The notes under the pieces were generated by a model. That model made no database searches. It was not told where the DNA came from and worked only from the letters and a program-made list of their open reading frames with translations. Source: Anaerolineales bacterium UBA3940 (GTDB lineage: Bacteria > Chloroflexota > Anaerolineae > Aggregatilineales > UBA3940). From it: a DNA stretch of 5,078 nucleotides. This document shows positions 1 to 4,391 of this stretch, one piece after another. Every line of letters begins with the position of its first letter. Position 1 is the first letter of the stretch. Where the stretch lies: positions 1 through 5,078 of the forward strand of contig DGDY01000087.1 of assembly GCA_002385675.1 (NCBI GenBank), written 5' to 3'. Position numbers and translations under genes: made by a program.

Positions 1-350
1 GGCGAGACGCTATCAATCGACACGTACAGCCGGTCCAGGTCGATGTCAATCAAGGCGGAGGAGATGATGCGGTTAAGTAGCGTGCCGTTCGTCGTCACTT
101 CGACCTGCGCCCCGGCCTCTTTTGCCAGCGCCGCAAACTCCATGAAGTCGGGGTGGCTCATCGGCTCGCCATAGCCGCCGAAGTGGATCACCGGCATGCT
201 GGGCAGGTCTTTAAGCTGGTCAATCAATAAACGGAATGTGTCGGCTCGCATCGAGCCGTGCACCTCGCGCCAGGCATGGCGGACGCACATGCGGCAGTTC
301 AAATTGCATGCCGTCGTGATCTCGACGTAGAGCTTGCGAAGCTGATCCAT
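1..350 (-). CDS. Radical SAM domain protein, N-terminal part (3' end outside the window)
   Basis: Reading leftwards from ATG at 350-348 gives 116 codons with no stop before the window edge. Residues 15-22 are CNLNCRMC, the CxxxCxxC motif that binds the [4Fe-4S] cluster of radical SAM enzymes. FGGYGEP at 57-63 matches the GGEP-type SAM-binding strand, TTNG at 86-89 the next barrel strand, and YVSIDS at 109-114 the following one. The cluster motif starts only 14 residues in, so the N-terminus is complete with no leader domain. The run CRMCVRHAW resembles radical SAM/SPASM maturases such as those paired with tungsten oxidoreductases, but the C-terminal (SPASM) part is missing, so substrate and subfamily are open. 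An in-frame TAA lies six codons upstream (366-368, read on the minus strand); TTG two codons upstream is the only alternative start. No clear SD precedes the ATG. The family is secure; the role is unknown. Confidence 0.9.
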   Translation of the reverse strand, partial: MDQLRKLYVEITTACNLNCRMCVRHAWREVHGSMRADTFRLLIDQLKDLPSMPVIHFGGYGEPMSHPDFMEFAALAKEAGAQVEVTTNGTLLNRIISSALIDIDLDRLYVSIDSVS

Positions 351-586
351 ACGCAATTGTGCTGCTTAATTCAGTGTACGCTTCTAGCGCCGAAGGGAGG
401 AGCAGACCGGCCCGGGTGGCGGCGCATGTTTTTATAACAATACGCAGTCAAGCGGCAGCGGGAATACCACAGCTATGATTCAGTATAGGATCCGTTCGCA
501 ACACTCTCGAGTGTCAAACATCATATAACAAGTGACAATGGATCACAAGCCCGGCAACTGCCTCTATCAAGATTAATTATTGCAAC
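351..586. other. Non-coding region upstream of the radical SAM gene and the small membrane protein gene
   Basis: I see no supportable gene in this stretch between two divergent genes. Short open frames here have no SD and no recognisable protein character. It is more AT-rich than its surroundings from about 427 to 586, as expected of a control region. It contains the small palindrome at 501-514. A TTGACA hexamer is present on the minus strand (511-516 read in reverse), but I could not pair it with a good -10 at normal spacing, so no promoter is assigned to the radical SAM gene. Confidence 0.6.
501..514. repeat. Perfect 6-bp inverted repeat ACACTC-TC-GAGTGT
   Basis: The arms ACACTC (501-506) and GAGTGT (509-514) are exact reverse complements around two central bases. 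A weaker pair, TGTCA (512-516) and TGACA (533-537), overlaps its right arm. The compact dyad form and the position between divergent genes are compatible with a dimeric regulator site. Palindromes this short also occur by chance, and no promoter is clearly tied to it. Confidence 0.35.
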
Positions 587-619
587 TCTATCCTGCGTTT
601 GCCGTAGTGATAGGATAGA
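587..619. promoter_or_regulatory. 8-bp inverted repeat over a possible -10 element upstream of the small membrane protein gene
   Basis: TCTATCCT (587-594) and AGGATAGA (612-619) are exact reverse complements separated by 17 bases. The right arm overlaps TAGAAT (616-621), a 5-of-6 match to the -10 consensus. From there a start near 628 would give a leader of about 20 nt including the SD at 633-641. No good -35 is visible 16-18 bp upstream (593-598 is CTGCGT), so the promoter may be activator-dependent or not real. If it is real, the repeat brackets the promoter, as an operator would. The repeat is seen directly; its function is inferred. Confidence 0.35.
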
Positions 620-632
620 ATCCGGGTTAGTC

Positions 633-641
633 AAAAGGAGG
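633..641 (+). promoter_or_regulatory. Strong ribosome binding site for the 67-residue membrane protein
   Basis: AAAAGGAGG is a near-perfect anti-16S match ending 6 nt before ATG at 648. It is the best SD in the window and the main reason to accept the short gene that follows. Confidence 0.8.
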
Positions 642-647
642 CGGAGC

Positions 648-851
648 ATGCATGAGACATATCCTCTTGTCGAGAACAAGTATGGTGTAGCCGGGCGCGT
701 GGCGCAGAAGAGCGCGACGCTCGTGCTGCGCGCAGTGATCATTGCCGCTCTGGGCGCTTTCCTGGTCACCGCACGTGCCATCGAGCCGCTGCGTGAGAGC
801 AACGTTCGCGAGAGAATGCGCCGGGTGCGGCTGCCCAGCTTTGTCCGCTAG
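648..851 (+). CDS. Small single-pass membrane protein, 67 residues, function unknown
   Basis: I do not recognise this protein. ATG 648 is fixed by the SD at 633-641, and the frame ends at TAG 849-851. Codons prefer G or C in the third position, as in neighbouring real genes, although the first dozen codons are more AT-rich. Residues 1-21 are polar. About residues 22-42 form one hydrophobic helix (ATLVLRAVIIAALGAFLV, with one Arg at 28). The tail from 43 to 67 carries eight Arg. By the positive-inside rule the tail should be cytoplasmic and the N-terminus outside. There is no signal-peptidase motif or lipobox. It is probably a monocistronic unit: a hairpin lies at its stop codon, and the next gene has its own promoter. 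A small regulatory or complex-stabilising membrane protein is plausible but not shown. That it is a gene is fairly likely; its role is unknown. Confidence 0.65.
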   Translation: MHETYPLVENKYGVAGRVAQKSATLVLRAVIIAALGAFLVTARAIEPLRESNVRERMRRVRLPSFVR

Positions 852-869
852 CGGGGCGCTGCGCCTCGC
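851..869 (+). terminator. Possible hairpin at the end of the small membrane protein gene
   Basis: GCGGGGC (851-857) can pair with GCCTCGC (863-869), seven pairs including one G-U, around a 5-nt loop. The stem begins in the TAG stop codon. No T-run follows, so it is not a classical intrinsic terminator, and in GC-rich DNA such stems arise easily. Confidence 0.25.
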
Positions 870-922
870 CGCCCGGATCCGTTGCGTCCGTACTTCTCTC
901 CCCGGCACGCACCGAAAATCGC

Positions 923-951
923 TTGACACGGATGATTCGGACCAATACAAT
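923..951 (+). promoter_or_regulatory. Near-consensus sigma-70-type promoter of the four-helix membrane protein gene
   Basis: TTGACA (923-928) is a perfect -35. TACAAT (946-951) matches the -10 consensus at 5 of 6 positions, and the spacer (929-945) is exactly 17 bp. Transcription should start near 958, leaving a leader of about 55 nt before ATG 1013. It is the strongest promoter in the window, and such a strong promoter is often held in check by a repressor; see the palindrome at 962-977. Confidence 0.8.
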
Positions 952-961
952 CCAGATTGAT

Positions 962-977
962 TAGTCAGTTCTGACTA
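962..977. promoter_or_regulatory. Putative operator: inverted repeat TAGTCAG-TT-CTGACTA
   Basis: The 7-bp arms (962-968 and 971-977) are perfect reverse complements with a 2-bp centre. They sit at about +4 to +19 relative to the start predicted from the promoter at 923-951. A dimeric regulator bound there would block promoter clearance. The size and symmetry fit MarR-, TetR- or Rrf2-type sites in general, but no regulator gene is in the window and I cannot name the protein. As RNA it could also form a stem, but a 2-nt loop makes that unlikely to be its purpose. Confidence 0.55.
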
Positions 978-1001
978 TCGACTTATCCGGTATCCGCCAA
1001 C

Positions 1002-1007
1002 AGGAGA
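1002..1007 (+). promoter_or_regulatory. Ribosome binding site that selects ATG 1013 over GTG 1010
   Basis: AGGAGA lies 5 nt before ATG 1013 but only 2 nt before the in-frame GTG at 1010. The spacing favours ATG 1013, removing one residue from the longest possible reading frame. Confidence 0.7.
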
Positions 1008-1012
1008 GCGTG

Positions 1013-1447
1013 ATGTCTCTGCAACAGATCCTCTTGTTTATCCACTCATGGGTTCGCTGGTTGGTGCTGCTGGTCGCCGTGGTTGCGCTGGTGCGGCACG
1101 TTCTCGGCTGGCTTCGTCGCGACAATTACGATGGCGCTGCGCGCGGGCTGCTTAGTGCCTTCAGCGGGCTGATCGACCTGAACGTGCTCATCGGGGTGAT
1201 CCAGCTTATCGCATTCTGGCGCAGCTACTCGGCAGCCGCCGGTGGGTTCCCGATGCCGCAGGTCGAGCATCTGGGCGCGATGCTCATCGCCGCCATCATT
1301 GCACACCTGCCTGCCCGGCTGTGGAAAAACTCGCCCGACACCAACCGCTACCGTAACACGGCCCTTGCTATCCTCGTGTCGGTGCTCGTCATCATCGCCG
1401 GGATCATGCCGCTGGTCGGCAACCGGTGGGTGTTCCGGGGGCTTTAG
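1013..1447 (+). CDS. Four-helix membrane protein, cytochrome-b-like uncharacterised family, 144 residues
   Basis: Hydrophobic segments lie at about residues 5-27, 47-68, 86-104 and 116-136. Helix 1 contains HSWVRW (11-16), helix 2 has LIGVIQL (59-65), helix 3 opens with VEHLG (84-88) and ends near H98, and the C-terminus is NRWVFRGL. From memory, the HSxxRW start, the EH pair at the head of helix 3 and the WxFR end match a family of small four-helix proteins, common in Bacteroidota, that are sometimes loosely called cytochrome B. The conserved intramembrane histidines (H11, H86, perhaps H29 and H98) could ligate haem or another metal, but no chemistry is proven. The gene stands alone: it has its own strong promoter and a palindromic operator candidate, a good SD, and a hairpin 35 nt after its stop. 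That suggests single-gene, conditional expression. The membrane topology is secure; the redox role is a guess. Confidence 0.85.
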   Translation: MSLQQILLFIHSWVRWLVLLVAVVALVRHVLGWLRRDNYDGAARGLLSAFSGLIDLNVLIGVIQLIAFWRSYSAAAGGFPMPQVEHLGAMLIAAIIAHLPARLWKNSPDTNRYRNTALAILVSVLVIIAGIMPLVGNRWVFRGL

Positions 1448-1481
1448 CCCATCTCAACTATGACAATCTGGGGATAAACGA

Positions 1482-1511
1482 GCGAAGCGCCCGCTTGACG
1501 AGGCGCTTCGC
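1482..1511. terminator. 10-bp GC-rich hairpin between convergent genes, probable terminator
   Basis: GCGAAGCGCC (1482-1491) and GGCGCTTCGC (1502-1511) pair perfectly around a 10-nt loop. It begins 35 nt after the stop of the four-helix membrane protein gene. On the plus strand the bases that follow (AGTCGTTGG) hold no T-run. On the minus strand the stem is followed by TCGTTTAT, slightly more terminator-like. It could therefore serve both the upstream gene and the dam transcript arriving from the right. Confidence 0.55.
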
Positions 1512-1559
1512 AGTCGTTGGGCACGTCCCACCCGACACCCGAACTACTCTCTTGACGCT

Positions 1560-1586
1560 CTCACAAATGTGAGTAACGTTTGTGAG
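1560..1586. repeat. Cluster of three CTCACA/TGTGAG half-sites
   Basis: CTCACA (1560-1565) and TGTGAG (1568-1573) form a perfect 6-bp palindrome with a 2-bp centre. A third arm, TTTGTGAG (1579-1586), pairs over 8 bp with CTCACAAA (1560-1567). TGTGAGT also occurs as a direct repeat at 1568-1574 and 1581-1587, 13 bp apart. TTGACG (1552-1557) lies just left and CATAAT (1597-1602) just right, but they are 39 bp apart and do not make one promoter. The stretch lies between the ends of two convergent genes, where a regulator site has no obvious target. The rest of 1448-1664 holds no gene I can support. Confidence 0.5.
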
Positions 1587-1664
1587 TTCACTATAGCATA
1601 ATCAGGGCGTCCTGTCCCGCCCGAATCTGACGTTTTCCCTACGACAACCCTACGATCAGCGCGA

Positions 1665-2537
1665 TCAGTAGTTCAACACAACGACCTCATGGATCGGCCC
1701 GCGCCCGTTCGCGTGGGAGTTGATGTGACGCCGGGCGTAGACCTGCTCAATGCGGAAGCCTGCATACAGCTTGCGGACAAGCGGATGCTCGGAGTTGCTG
1801 AGCATCACCCGCACGCCGCGCCGGTCAAGCTCGCGGAACACGTCCGCCAGCCGCGCCTGCTCGCTCTCCCCGAAGCCGTCCTGTGTGTAGCTCGTGAAGT
1901 TCGCCGTATCGCTGAGCGGCATGTACGGCGGGTCGAAGTACACGAAATCGCCGGGGCCGGCGTCTGCAACCGCCTCTTCAAATGACATGTGCGCCAGTTC
2001 CACCCCGCGCAACGCCCGCGACGCTGCCCGCAGCCGGGGCTCATCGCAGATGCGGGGGTTGTTGTAGCGGCCCATCGGCACGTTGAACTCGCCCCGGCTG
2101 TTGACGCGCCACAGCCCGTTGTAGCACGTCTTGTTCAGGTAGATCATGCGGGCCGCACGCTCGACGCGGCTGGCACGCTCGCGCCACCCCGGTTCGCGGT
2201 CCAGTCCGCGAATGTGGTAGTAGTACCACAGGCTGTGATGCAGTTTGTGGTGCAGCAGGCAGTCTATCAACGCCTCGACGTCGTCCCGCACGACGCGGTA
2301 GACGTTGATCAGCTCGGCGTTGATGTCCGACAGACGGACCGACCGCGCGATCTGCTCGCCCTGCAGGTAAAAGAAAACCGCCCCACTCCCGACAAACGGC
2401 TCAAAATACGTGTTCACCGGCTCCGTGGGGAAGAACCTGGCGTACTGCTTTAAGAGGCTGCTCTTCCCGCCGGCCCATTTGAGAAACGGCGCGGCGACCA
2501 CGCGCGCCGGGGCGCTGCACTGATACTGATCAAGCAC
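1665..2537 (-). CDS. dam: DNA adenine methyltransferase, Dam / class D12 family
   Basis: This 290-residue protein transfers a methyl group from SAM to N6 of adenine in a short DNA site. The family signatures are in order: FLKWAGGK (18-25), the SAM-binding FEPFVGSGAVFF (45-56), SDIN (70-73), the central NKTCYNGLWRVNSRGEFNVP (135-154), the catalytic DPPY (202-205), SNS (247-249), and a closing segment RHINSHANGRGP..E (270-284). No key residue is missing, and the length is close to E. coli Dam (278). GATC is the likely target by family, though D12 enzymes of other specificity exist. The start is GTG (2537-2535), the first in-frame start after an upstream TAA. GGGGAGGA (2548-2555, minus strand) lies 10 nt before it, a slightly long spacing. 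No restriction endonuclase gene is beside it, so it looks solitary and may act in replication timing, repair or epigenetic control rather than defence. It is divergent from rsmH. Confidence 0.93.
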   Translation of the reverse strand: MLDQYQCSAPARVVAAPFLKWAGGKSSLLKQYARFFPTEPVNTYFEPFVGSGAVFFYLQGEQIARSVRLSDINAELINVYRVVRDDVEALIDCLLHHKLHHSLWYYYHIRGLDREPGWRERASRVERAARMIYLNKTCYNGLWRVNSRGEFNVPMGRYNNPRICDEPRLRAASRALRGVELAHMSFEEAVADAGPGDFVYFDPPYMPLSDTANFTSYTQDGFGESEQARLADVFRELDRRGVRVMLSNSEHPLVRKLYAGFRIEQVYARRHINSHANGRGPIHEVVVLNY

Positions 2538-2573
2538 CTGTTGCTCGTCCTCCCCGCTTGAGGTTTGCCCTTC

Positions 2574-2603
2574 ATCTTAACTGATAACCGGCAGGAGTGA
2601 TAA
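2574..2603 (-). promoter_or_regulatory. Possible dam promoter
   Basis: Read on the minus strand, TTATCA (2603-2598) and TAAGAT (2579-2574) each match consensus at 4 of 6 positions, with an 18-bp spacer. Transcription would start near 2567, giving a leader of about 30 nt that contains the SD at 2548-2555. The geometry is consistent but the hexamers are weak. An alternative -10, TAAAAT near 2625-2630 (minus), has no -35. Confidence 0.35.
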
Positions 2604-2606
2604 CCG
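2582..2606. repeat. 9-bp direct repeat TGATAACCG x2, 16 bp apart
   Basis: TGATAACCG occurs at 2582-2590 and again at 2598-2606, separated by GCAGGAG. One copy covers the putative dam -35 and the other lies inside the spacer, so a protein binding both would sit on the dam promoter. The 16-bp period is about one and a half helical turns. The repeat is exact; its function is inferred from position. Confidence 0.45.
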
Positions 2607-2668
2607 TTTGGCGCTGCCGCCGGAATATTTTAAGGTCCACGCGGGAAACCACCCCGCCCCCGGAGAGA

Positions 2669-2697
2669 TTGCCGCCCCTGACCGCATGATGTAATAT
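2669..2697 (+). promoter_or_regulatory. Promoter of rsmH, placed for a leaderless transcript
   Basis: TTGCCG (2669-2674) and TAATAT (2692-2697) are separated by exactly 17 bp. Each matches consensus at 4 of 6 positions. An overlapping reading gives an extended -10, TG-A-TGTAAT (2687-2695). Either way the -10 ends 6-8 bases before ATG 2704, so RNA should begin at or within a few bases of the start codon. No SD is present between 2670 and 2703, which agrees with leaderless translation. A weak 5-bp stem (2641-2645 with 2653-2657) lies upstream. I saw no TGGG repeats of the kind MraZ binds. Confidence 0.5.
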
Positions 2698-2703
2698 GAG
2701 CAT

Positions 2704-3642
2704 ATGACAGACAGACCGGACGATCATGCCGAGCACATCGCGGTTCTGCGGGACGAGGTTATCGAGGGCCTGCAACCGCGCCCCGGCAGTCTGCTGATCG
2801 ACGGCACACTGGGCGCAGGCGGGCACAGCGCCGCCTGGCTCGACGCGACCGCGCCGGATGGCCGCGTGCTGGCCTTTGACCTCGACCCCGTCGCTATCGG
2901 GATCGCGCGGGAGCGGCTGGCAGGCTACGGCGATCGCGTCGAAATCGTCCACGGCTCCTACGAGCGCATGGGCGAGGTCGCGCCGGAGCGAGGCTTCGGC
3001 GCGGTGGACGGCGTCCTGCTCGACCTGGGTTTCTCCTCGATGCAGATCGACGACCCGGAGCGGGGGTTCGCTTTCCGCTTCGATGCGCCGCTCGACATGC
3101 GCTTCGACCCGACGCAGCCGCTGACCGCCGCCTCGCTTGTCAACGGGCTGTCGGAGTCCGAACTGGCCGACCTGATCTATGAGTACGGCGAGGAGCGCTA
3201 CTCGCGGCGGGTGGCGCGTGCGATCGTGCAGGCACGGCCCATCCGGCAGACGGGCGAGCTGGCGCAGATTGTCGAGAGAGCCGTGCCGCGCTCGCGGGAG
3301 CGCATCCACCCGGCGACCCGCACATTTCAGGCGCTGCGCATCGCGGTCAATGACGAACTCGGCGCGCTGGAGCGCACGCTGCCGCAGGCAGTGAGCCTGC
3401 TCAAGCCGGGCGGCAGGCTGGCGGTCATCAGCTTCCACTCGCTGGAGGACCGCATTGTCAAGAACTTCATGCGGGACGAGGCGCGCGACTGCATCTGCCC
3501 GCCGGAGGTACCGCGCTGCGTGTGCGATCACGAGCCGAGGCTCAAGGTCATCACGCGCAAGCCGATCACCGCGACCGGCGAGGAGGTCGAGCGCAACCCC
3601 CGCGCGCGGAGCGCCAAGCTGCGCATCGCCGAGCGGGTATAG
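2704..3642 (+). CDS. rsmH: 16S rRNA (cytosine(1402)-N(4))-methyltransferase RsmH (MraW)
   Basis: RsmH uses SAM to methylate N4 of C1402 in the decoding centre of 16S rRNA. All family blocks are present in the 312 residues: SAM-binding [10 protein letters not shown] (33-42), FDLDP (58-62), [10 protein letters not shown] (107-116), [14 protein letters not shown] (120-133), [11 protein letters not shown] (159-169), [16 protein letters not shown] (204-219), FHSLEDR (244-250) and [10 protein letters not shown] (298-307). Between the last two lies CIC-x6-CVC (263-274), a four-cysteine cluster found in many RsmH proteins that may hold a metal. The length is normal. ATG 2704 is the natural start because the first conserved residues (HIAVLRDEV, 11-19) follow closely. 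No SD precedes it, and a promoter ends 6 bases upstream. It heads the dcw cluster here; mraZ, the usual first gene, is missing. The next gene follows after 98 bp. Confidence 0.97.
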   Translation: MTDRPDDHAEHIAVLRDEVIEGLQPRPGSLLIDGTLGAGGHSAAWLDATAPDGRVLAFDLDPVAIGIARERLAGYGDRVEIVHGSYERMGEVAPERGFGAVDGVLLDLGFSSMQIDDPERGFAFRFDAPLDMRFDPTQPLTAASLVNGLSESELADLIYEYGEERYSRRVARAIVQARPIRQTGELAQIVERAVPRSRERIHPATRTFQALRIAVNDELGALERTLPQAVSLLKPGGRLAVISFHSLEDRIVKNFMRDEARDCICPPEVPRCVCDHEPRLKVITRKPITATGEEVERNPRARSAKLRIAERV

Positions 3643-3740
3643 GGCGACGTACGAGGAGCCCCACCAGCCGCAAGCTGCGGTCAGGAGGGGGTTGAGAATT
3701 TACCATACAGCCGTACGAACGGACATAGTCGCGTACTCAT
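3643..3740 (+). other. 98-bp gap between rsmH and ftsL with a small hairpin and an unused SD-like run
   Basis: CCGCA (3668-3672) and TGCGG (3676-3680) form a short stem. It is followed by AGGAGGGGG (3683-3691), which looks like an SD but is 49 nt from the ftsL ATG. The only nearby start is TTG 3692, too close and out of frame. TTACCA (3700-3705) and CATAGT (3724-3729), 18 bp apart and each 4 of 6 to consensus, could be a weak internal promoter starting RNA a few bases before ATG 3741. The gap rules out simple coupling between rsmH and ftsL. Confidence 0.4.
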
Positions 3741-4391
3741 ATGACGGACAACGACTCGAACGAACGGTGGTTCCAACATGCGCTGCAGCAGGCACCGTGG
3801 CGCACACAAACCCAGACGACCTCGCTGATGCTGGTGATCGTGCTGCTGGTGGTGGTGATCGGCGCGCTGTATCTCGCGCAGGCCAGCCGCACGGCGGGCG
3901 TGGGTCGCCGCCTGCAGGCCCTTGAGGCCGAGCGGCAGCGGCTGGAGCAGCAGAACGCCCAGCTTCGTGCCGAGATCGCCGCGCAGCGCTCGGTGCCGCG
4001 CCTCATTGCCGAGGCACAGGCGCTTGGCTATCACCCCGCCGGCAGCGCCGAGGTCGAATACCTGTTTGTTGAGAACGTGCCGCCGCTCGCCCCGCCGACG
4101 CCCACCGCTCTCCCTCGCGTCGAGGAGGTCGTGCCGCTGTATGACGAGTCGCTCGAAAGCTGGCTGGCCGATCAGCTTGTCACCTTCCGCATCGGCTTTG
4201 CGGAGTTCTGGCAGCGGACGTTCGGCGGCGAGTCCCGGCCTATCGAGCAGGAGGTATTGACGACGCTCACACCCATCCCCGAGCATCTATTTGAGACCTT
4301 CCCGGAGCTGGCCCCAACGCTCAGCCCGACGAACACGCCCGAACCACCCGCCGAGGAGCCACCGACGGAGGAGGCTGCCCCCGATGCGTGA
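3741..4391 (+). CDS. ftsL: FtsL-like septum formation protein with a long Pro/Glu-rich C-terminal extension
   Basis: FtsL is a bitopic divisome protein that, with its FtsB/DivIC partner, activates septal cell wall synthesis by FtsW-FtsI. Here residues 1-27 are a polar cytoplasmic tail and 28-47 a membrane helix (LMLVIVLLVVVIGALYLAQ). About 54-83 is a coiled coil with heptad L61, L68, L75 and a charged, Gln-rich face, followed by a short RLIAEAQALGY (87-97) like the end of the FtsL/DivIC domain. Usual FtsL proteins have about 90-130 residues; this one has 216. The extra part (about 112-216) has two proline-rich stretches (113-125 and 177-214, rich in P, T and E) around a segment with aromatic residues (W141, F149, F153, F156, W157, F161). 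ATG 3741 is the only start after an in-frame TAG at 3726 and has no SD. The call rests on the domain plan plus its position between rsmH and ftsI; sequence alone does not separate FtsL from other DivIC-like proteins. Confidence 0.82.
   Translation: MTDNDSNERWFQHALQQAPWRTQTQTTSLMLVIVLLVVVIGALYLAQASRTAGVGRRLQALEAERQRLEQQNAQLRAEIAAQRSVPRLIAEAQALGYHPAGSAEVEYLFVENVPPLAPPTPTALPRVEEVVPLYDESLESWLADQLVTFRIGFAEFWQRTFGGESRPIEQEVLTTLTPIPEHLFETFPELAPTLSPTNTPEPPAEEPPTEEAAPDA
4367..4374 (+). promoter_or_regulatory. Ribosome binding site of the penicillin-binding protein gene, inside the ftsL end
   Basis: GGAGGAGG lies within the last codons of ftsL and ends 9 nt before ATG 4384. It fixes that start and supports translation of ftsI from the same transcript. 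Confidence 0.65.

Noticed and set aside
627..960. Minus-strand and alternative plus-strand open frames overlapping 648-851
   Set aside because: None has an SD, and only the 648 frame combines a strong SD with a coherent membrane helix and gene-like codon use.
1560..1573. CRP/FNR-type binding site
   Set aside because: The CRP consensus is TGTGA-N6-TCACA. Here the half-sites are inverted the other way (TCACA-N2-TGTGA), so the match is only superficial.
1989..2453. A 154-codon plus-strand open frame opposite dam
   Set aside because: It is antisense to the conserved core of the methyltransferase and has low-complexity composition.
2965..2977. Chance of an RM system around dam
   Set aside because: No endonuclease or specificity subunit is present on either side; the neighbours are rsmH and a membrane protein gene.
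3490..3525. CxC-x6-CxC cysteine cluster in RsmH as a novelty
   Set aside because: This cluster is common in RsmH proteins of many bacteria, so it is recorded only as a feature of the gene.
2572..3531. A long minus-strand open frame of 319 codons opposite rsmH
   Set aside because: It is antisense to a complete, motif-perfect rsmH. Its protein is full of Arg, Ala and Gln with no domain character, as expected from the complement of GC-rich coding DNA.
3455..3925. A 156-codon plus-strand open frame bridging the end of rsmH and the start of ftsL
   Set aside because: It overlaps two real genes in another frame, is Arg/Ser/Ala-rich and has no family motif. The SD-like run at 3683-3691 only offers a TTG 3 bases away, too close.
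3681..4286. A 201-codon minus-strand open frame opposite ftsL
   Set aside because: It is the complement of a GC-rich gene with clear membrane and coiled-coil segments on the plus strand; it has no SD and no recognisable domain.
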